DNA of 8,479 nt, taken from contig DAOVLE010000226.1 in NCBI GenBank assembly GCA_030631415.1, positions 1-8,479 on the forward strand, given 5' to 3'. This document shows, in pieces, positions 1 through 4,600 of this stretch (its first letter is position 1; the number at the start of each line of letters is the position of its first letter). The notes beneath the pieces are model-generated. The model made no database searches and was not told where the DNA came from. It saw only the letters and a list, made by a program, of their open reading frames with translations. Source of the stretch: JAAEQG01 sp023133475 (GTDB lineage: Bacteria > Planctomycetota > Phycisphaerae > UBA1845). The translations under genes and the position numbers were made by a program.

Positions 1-17
1 GACTTATTAACCGGCAT

Positions 18-54
18 GGTGGGTTTCGCCCGCCTACGGCGGGCTACACCCACC
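18..54. repeat. Two-tier inverted repeat (hairpin)
   Basis: The outer arms GGTGGGT (18-24) and ACCCACC (48-54) are perfect complements. Inside them GCCCGCC (28-34) pairs with GGCGGGC (38-44) around a TAC loop, with 3-nt unpaired stretches on each side. That gives 14 GC-rich base pairs in 37 nt. No T-tract follows, so it is either a factor-independent-like end signal for a gene left of the window or an interspersed palindromic repeat. A fragment with the same GTTTCGCCC(G/A)CC core reappears at 8460-8471, which favours a dispersed repeat. Confidence 0.7.
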
Positions 55-84
55 CTACGGGGGATTCTTCGTTCGGCCTTTTCA

Positions 85-102
85 CCCGGCATAAATGCCG
101 GG
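85..102. repeat. Perfect short palindrome CCCGGCAT-AA-ATGCCGGG
   Basis: Eight-base arms, CCCGGCAT (85-92) and ATGCCGGG (95-102), are exact complements around AA. It sits 30 bp after the first hairpin. The string CCGGCAT also occurs at 11-17, just before the first hairpin, so the two may belong to one composite repeat. Possible roles are an intergenic repeat or an operator-like site; nothing in the sequence decides between them. Confidence 0.6.
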
Positions 103-315
103 CCTAGCGAAAGCGTGCGGCGCAGAACATGGTCAAGAACCACCTCGAAAGGTCATCGGACAAATCGTAACGTTATCGAGGGTGGTCCTTGACCATGCCA
201 CCCGCCAGATGGGGAATATTCAACGATTTCCCTTGTGTTTTGCCGGCTCATACGATATATTCGGGTGTATTCTGCAGATGATCGGCGGCAAAACAGCCCC
301 AATCGTCATTATCTA
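103..315. other. Non-coding stretch upstream of the IS
   Basis: No convincing gene is visible. A 79-codon open frame from 95 to 334 has no Shine-Dalgarno, begins inside the palindrome and ends inside the IS terminal repeat, so I do not call it. Base composition is visibly more AT-rich towards the IS. Because the IS was inserted at its right edge, this stretch probably was the native upstream region of the gene now starting at 1488. Confidence 0.5.
233..261 (+). promoter_or_regulatory. Candidate displaced promoter of the giant gene
   Basis: TTGTGT (233-238) and TATATT (256-261) are separated by 17 bp and match the sigma-70 consensus at 3/6 and 5/6 positions. With the IS removed in silico this would lie about 65 bp before the giant gene's start codon. 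The match is weak, and planctomycete promoters are poorly characterised. Confidence 0.25.
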
Positions 316-317
316 TA

Positions 318-347
318 TAATCTCACCTAAATAAAAGGACATATTCC
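318..347 (+). repeat. Left terminal inverted repeat of the IS630 element
   Basis: Aligned with the reverse complement of 1450-1479 it matches at 25 of 30 positions (mismatches at 318, 321, 327, 335 and 346). The best block is AGGACATATT (336-345). The -35 element of the transposase promoter overlaps this repeat. Confidence 0.85.
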
Positions 348-364
348 GTTTCAGGTGGTATAAT
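336..364 (+). promoter_or_regulatory. Transposase promoter with extended -10
   Basis: A perfect TATAAT (359-364) is preceded by TG one base upstream (356-357), making an extended -10. AGGACA (336-341, 4/6 to TTGACA) lies exactly 17 bp upstream of it. Transcription would start near 371, giving a leader of about 20 nt. The -35 lies inside the left terminal repeat, so transposase bound at the end could repress its own promoter; that regulatory step is inference. Confidence 0.7.
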
Positions 365-378
365 ACGGCAGATCGGAC

Positions 379-386
379 AAGGAGGT
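379..386 (+). promoter_or_regulatory. Shine-Dalgarno of the transposase
   Basis: AAGGAGGT ends 5 nt before the ATG at 392 and is a near-perfect anti-16S match. It fixes the transposase start at 392 rather than at the later ATG at 422. Confidence 0.85.
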
Positions 387-391
387 CTGCC

Positions 392-943
392 ATGCGTCCA
401 CGCCAACTCACACTACATCCCATGACCGCGAAGAAGCTGCTGCGCTTGAAGCGGGAAGCCGAGAGCGACGGAGCTTATCGCGTAGCGAAACGGATTCACG
501 CGGTGCTGCTGAATCATGACGATTACACAAGTGGCCAAATCATGGCAATACTGAAGGCGCCACGGTCTCGTGTCAGTGAGTGGCTCAGAAACTATGAGCA
601 GTTCGGGTACGACGGTTTGTTGGAAGGGTATCGGCCCGGACGCCCCGCGGCCTTGAGCGCGGCAAACCAGCAGGCGCTGGCAGACATCATCGAGAGCGGT
701 CCGGTGGCCTATGGTTACCTGTCAGGCGTCTGGACCAGCCCCATGATCACTCGGGTAATTCAAGAGCAGTTCGGTGTCACCTACCATCCCGGTTATGTGT
801 GCCGGTTGCTGCACACAATGGGCTTTTCGGTGCAACGCCCGAAGCGTAAGTTGGCTCGGGCTGACCCACAGAAACAGGACCGCTGGCACCGCTATACCTA
901 TCCCAATCAAAAAAAAACGCCCGAGCGCAGGGCGCGGCACTGA
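392..943 (+). CDS. Zero-frame IS630 product, DNA-binding part only (183 aa)
   Basis: Without frameshifting, ribosomes stop at the TGA at 941-943. The product then keeps the N-terminal helix-turn-helix and winged-helix parts, adds about eight residues after the A-run (TPERRARH), and lacks all three catalytic acidic residues. In frameshifting IS families such a short product can bind the ends and repress transposition. Whether it does so here is inference. The start is supported by the Shine-Dalgarno at 379-386 and the promoter at 336-364. Confidence 0.7.
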   Translation: MRPRQLTLHPMTAKKLLRLKREAESDGAYRVAKRIHAVLLNHDDYTSGQIMAILKAPRSRVSEWLRNYEQFGYDGLLEGYRPGRPAALSAANQQALADIIESGPVAYGYLSGVWTSPMITRVIQEQFGVTYHPGYVCRLLHTMGFSVQRPKRKLARADPQKQDRWHRYTYPNQKKTPERRARH

Positions 944-1449
944 TCCATGGCGACGAAGCCTCCTTCCGGCAGGATTCTACCCTGCACGCGACGTGGGCTA
1001 GGCGTGGAGTGCAGCCACAGGTTCCGGTCACCGGGCAACGTCGGAGCGTGAAGGTTTTCGGCTGCGTCGAGATTCACTCGGCCCGGTTTCTCTATCGGCG
1101 TGATAGCGTATTCAACGCCGAGACGTATTTGAACTTCCTGGAGCAGGTGGCCCGGCACTATTATCCGCGTCCGGTCTTCTGGGTACAAGACAATGCGTCC
1201 TATCATAAGCACGCGCATGTGTGGGATTGGTTTGCGGCCAACCGATCGCGGTGGACCGTATTCAATCTGCCACCCTATTCACCAGAGTTCAATGCAACAG
1301 AGCGTCTCTGGCATCATACGCGCATCACCGGCACGCACAACAGGTACTTCGCCGATGCTGGGGAACTCAATGCGACACTGACTCGCGTATTCCGAAGTAT
1401 GCAGCGTCGCCCTGATCAGATTCGCGGCTACCTACAGCCTTTTGCATAG
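392..1449 (+). CDS. IS630-family transposase, expressed by -1 frameshift (352 aa)
   Basis: This is a DDE transposase that cuts and joins the element at TA sites. Frame one starts at 392 and reads through a run of nine A (909-917). A -1 slip there, for example re-reading base 916, enters the frame ending at the stop 1447-1449 and gives 175 + 177 residues. Residues about 20-75 look like a helix-turn-helix. Residues about 110-155 (GVWTSPMITRVI... YVCRLLHTMG) match the winged-helix region of IS630 proteins. The catalytic residues fall after the slip: D188 in IHGDEASF, D267 in VQDNASYH and E304 in PEFNATERLW, with 36 residues between the last two. Total length suits the family. The split could instead be a plain inactivating mutation, but the A-run at the exact overlap and the intact triad argue for programmed or transcriptional slippage. 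Confidence 0.85.
909..934 (+). promoter_or_regulatory. Putative frameshift site: A9 slippery run plus hairpin
   Basis: Nine consecutive A (909-917) lie at the point where the two transposase frames overlap. CGCCC (918-922) directly after the run can pair with GGGCG (930-934) around a 7-nt loop. Poly-A runs promote both tandem-codon ribosomal slippage (AAA AAA) and RNA polymerase slippage, and a hairpin abutting the run can stimulate either. The hairpin has no spacer from the run, closer than the typical 5-8 nt for ribosomal frameshifting, which leaves transcriptional slippage as a real alternative. Confidence 0.65.
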
Positions 1450-1479
1450 GCAATATGTCCTGTTATTTATGTGAGGTTG
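1450..1479 (-). repeat. Right terminal inverted repeat of the IS630 element
   Basis: It begins directly after the transposase stop codon (1447-1449). The block AATATGTCCT (1452-1461) is the exact complement of the left-end AGGACATATT. It is followed by TA (1480-1481), then by host sequence leading to the start codon of the giant gene. Confidence 0.85.
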
Positions 1480-1482
1480 TAT

Positions 1483-1486
1483 AGGA
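1483..1486 (+). promoter_or_regulatory. Possible Shine-Dalgarno of the giant gene (AGGA)
   Basis: AGGA lies 7 nt before the ATG at 1494 and only 1 nt before the ATG at 1488. The other candidate, GAGG (1473-1476), lies inside the IS right terminal repeat, 11 nt before ATG 1488. Spacing therefore favours 1494 as the ancestral start, giving a protein two residues shorter. If GAGG is used, the IS now supplies the ribosome binding site. Confidence 0.4.
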
Positions 1487-1487
1487 C

Positions 1488-1622
1488 ATGATTATGTACG
1501 CACGGCAAAAGACACACCGGCGCGGCATTGCCGGTCCCAAGGCCTGGGGTCAAGCGACTTGGAATCTGGTGGTGATCGCCGCGATGGTGGCGGCTATTGC
1601 TCCGGTTGGGGCGGCTGTGGCG
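1488..1622 (+). other. Sec signal peptide of the giant protein
   Basis: Residues 1-45 show a long basic N-region (RQKTHRRG, K18), a hydrophobic core (NLVVIAAMVAAIAPVGAAVA) and the small-residue pattern A-V-A before G46. The mature protein would begin Gly-Asp-Cys-Asn, directly with the first loop repeat. There is no lipobox cysteine at +1, so it is not an obvious lipoprotein. Confidence 0.85.
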
Positions 1623-4600
1623 GGCGATTGCAATGAGAACGGCATCCCGGATGAGTGCGACATCGATTGCGGGGCTTCAGGTGGCCCTTGTGATATCCCG
1701 GGTTGCGGGCAAAGTTCGGATTGCAACAGCAACGGGCTTCCAGACGAGTGCGACATTGCGGTGATTACCCTCTGCGAGACATCGTCTGACATGTCTCCGA
1801 TTGGTCACGGCTTCCCGCAGGTCTTTACGCTCGTTGCCCCGCCGAAAGCTGGTGGCGACATCACGCTCACGATTTCCGCGTCCGGCGATTTCGAGTGGAG
1901 TCGGGAATACCTCGAGGTCGAGATCAACGGGGTGTGGGTCGGTCAAGTGTTCAAGGAAGAGGCCGGCGGTTGCGATGGGGAGGGCTACGATGAAGAGTCG
2001 GTCACGGTTGAATCGGCGGTCTATAACTTCGCCCTGGACTCGGGAGATGGCGATACGCTGATCGGGCTGGTCGCAAATACCGACGTGGGTGCGCATGAGT
2101 GCCCGGGTTCATCGTGGGTTCGCGTCGAAGTGTGTTACGCGCTGGTGAGGTCGGCCGACTGCAACACGAACGGCGTCCTCGATGAATGCGACGTCGCCAC
2201 CGGGATCAGCCAGGACTGTAACGGCAACAGTGTACCAGATAGCTGCGAACTGGCCGGCAACGATTGCAATACCAACGGTATTCTCGACGAATGCGACATC
2301 GCCGGCGGGTTCAGCCAGGACTGCGACGGGAACGGGCTGCCGGACGAGTGTCGTCTGGTAATGATCTTCTCCGACGATTTCCCGGACGTGGAGGCCTTGG
2401 ACCCGGACAAGTGGCTGGATTGGGACCAGTGGTCCGCGTTTCCTATCGACTACCTCTATGTCAGCCCGCCGGCATCGTTGCGGATCGACGCTGTAGGCTG
2501 GGTCGAGTCGGTGGAGCTTGATCTTTCCAGCGCGGCGTTGGCTCGGCTGGAGTTCGGTTGGCGTAGCAGATACACGGAATACGGCGACAGCTTGACTGCC
2601 GCTTTCTGGGACGGGGCCGGCTGGCAAGACATCACGGTCCTTGAAGGCGGCCCTAATCTGGAAAGCTGGCAGTTCGTCTCCGAGACGCTGTCAGCGAAGG
2701 CGTTCCATTCCGGGTGCAAGCTCCGGTTCAAGGGTGCGGGCTCCTACGGCGACGCCTGGTTCATCGACGACGTATCGCTCAGTTTCGAATATTCCGACTG
2801 CAACGATAACGGCGTGCCGGACGAATGCGACCTCGCCAGCGGGTTCAGCCAGGACTGCAACGACACCGGTGTGCCCGATGAGTGTGAATTGGAAGGCACC
2901 GGCGAGCGGGTGCTGGTCTCCTTCCTCTTGGACACCGATCCCGGTTGGGCGGCCCAGTATAACTGGGCGTTCGGGCAGCCGACCGGCGGCGGTTCGCACA
3001 ATCACGACCCCACCAGCGGCTACACCGGCCTGAACGTGTACGGGTACAATCTCAACGGCGACTATACCAATTACCTGAACCCCACGTACCTGACCACCAC
3101 GCCCATCAATTGCGAGTCAGCTACAGAAGTCAAGCTGCGTTTTCGCAGGTGGCTTGGGGTCGATAGGTCCAGGTACGACCGCGCCGGCATCCAGGTATCC
3201 AACAACGGGTCGAGCTGGGCGTTGGTTTGGGAAAACCCATATGATTACAGTGGTCAAATCTCGGAGTCATCCTGGAGCTTGCAAGAGTACGACCTCTCGG
3301 CGGTGGCGGATGGGCAGCCGACGGTCTACATTCGTTGGTACATGGGGTCGACAAGCGGTTCGACCACCTATCCGGGCTGGAACATCGACGATGTGGAGAT
3401 TCTCTACCAGCGGTCCCTGGGGGACTGTAACAGCAACGGCGTGCCGGACGAGTGCGAACGCGACCTCGACGGCGACGGGCTGATCGACGACTGCGATTCC
3501 GACTGCAACGGCAACGAGCTGCCGGACGAATGCGATATCGATTGCGGTCCTGTCGGGGGAGATTGTGACACGAACGGCTGCGGCGAGAGCCTCGACTGCA
3601 ACAGCAACGGTGTGCCGGACGAGTGCGAGGCGGATTGCGACACCAACGGGATTCCCGACGCCTGGGAGATCGCCGGTGGAGCCGCGGATTGCAACAACAA
3701 CGGTGTTCTCGACACCTGTGAGGTTGCGGTTCTCGATTGCAACGCCAGCGGCGTTCCGGATGATTGTGAGTTGACGGGGAACGACTGCAACAACAACGGC
3801 ATCCCGGACGAATGTGACGTGGCGCTGCGCGATTGCAACGGCAACGGTCGCCCCGATGACTGTGATGTGGCCGACGGGTTCAGCCTCGATTGCAACGACA
3901 ACGGCATTCCGGACGATTGTGACATCGCCGAGGGGAACAGCACGGACTGTAACAATAACGGTATTCCGGACAAGTGTGACATCACTGATAGCATGTTGTC
4001 CGATGTGAATGGCGACGGCATGCCTGACGAGTGTATTCTCGCCGGTTCGGACTTCTTCCACACGCCGGCACCTCCGTTCGGACGGCCCGGAGCAACCTTT
4101 GACGACCTGAGTGACGATCCGTTGCCGGCCGGCTTCTTTGGTGCGGGGTCCGATCCGTTCGGTGGAACGTTGTATCTGGCGCCCGGGCAGCTCCAAGGGG
4201 ACGTGCCCGAGAGTATCGACACAATTGTCCACCGGTTGACCCACGCCTATCTGCCGGTCCCGTGCGTGAGTGAGGTAACGATTGAAACGCAGATGGCCGG
4301 CTTGCGTCTGGCCAGCACTCAACCGATCGCGGTGACCTTCAACGGGGGGACGGAGACCTCAACCTATGATCTGGAGGTTTGCCTGTCGACCGTGGAAGAG
4401 CAGCCGATCGGTTGGATGCTCATACGCCGCTACTGCGAGTTTTCCGGGGAGTTCGACTCGCTGACGATTGTGGTTCCCAGAATAACCTTTACGAAAGCAA
4501 GCGGAACGTTCGGGGATGACGTTGCGGTGTTGGACCCGGCTCCTCTAATGGACTTCGACGTTGTTAACGGGTGTTGGTCTCAATACGATCCGGTTGGCCG

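Larger units (their letters stand above)
318..1479 (+). mobile_element. IS630-family insertion sequence, 1162 bp, apparently complete
   Basis: The element has two imperfect 30-bp terminal inverted repeats, a TA dinucleotide immediately outside each end (316-317 and 1480-1481), and one transposase in two overlapping frames filling most of its length. IS630 elements insert at TA and duplicate it, and lengths around 1.1-1.2 kb are usual. Because the left flank reads TATATA, the boundary could be shifted outward by 2 bp (316-1481 flanked by TA at 314-315 and 1482-1483). Promoter, ribosome binding site and the full catalytic triad are all present, so the copy looks potentially active if the frameshift is programmed. 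Confidence 0.9.

Noticed and set aside
95..334. 79-codon open frame on the + strand before the IS
   Set aside because: No ribosome binding site, starts inside a palindrome, ends inside the IS terminal repeat, and the protein has no recognisable pattern.
1009..1449. Separate second gene starting at GTG 1009 for the catalytic half of the transposase
   Set aside because: No Shine-Dalgarno precedes it, and such a start would exclude the first catalytic Asp (IHGDEASF, coded at 952-954). The frame continues upstream to the A-run, so fusion by frameshift explains it better.
1442..1485. Outward promoter from the IS right end into the giant gene (TTGCAT with TATTTA, or TATAGG near 1480)
   Set aside because: Matches to consensus are only about 3-4 of 6 and no pair has a good 16-18 bp spacing with two acceptable boxes, so I do not annotate one.
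3423..4046. Periodic repeats suggesting a CRISPR array
   Set aside because: Units vary in sequence at the DNA level, spacing stays in codon multiples, and the repeats encode a conserved protein motif in one open frame.
3267..4322. 351-codon open frame on the minus strand with repeated V-R-x-A-V-x-V-A-V segments
   Set aside because: It is the antisense image of the calcium-loop repeats on the + strand; its periodicity follows from the coding repeats and high GC. No start signals are present.
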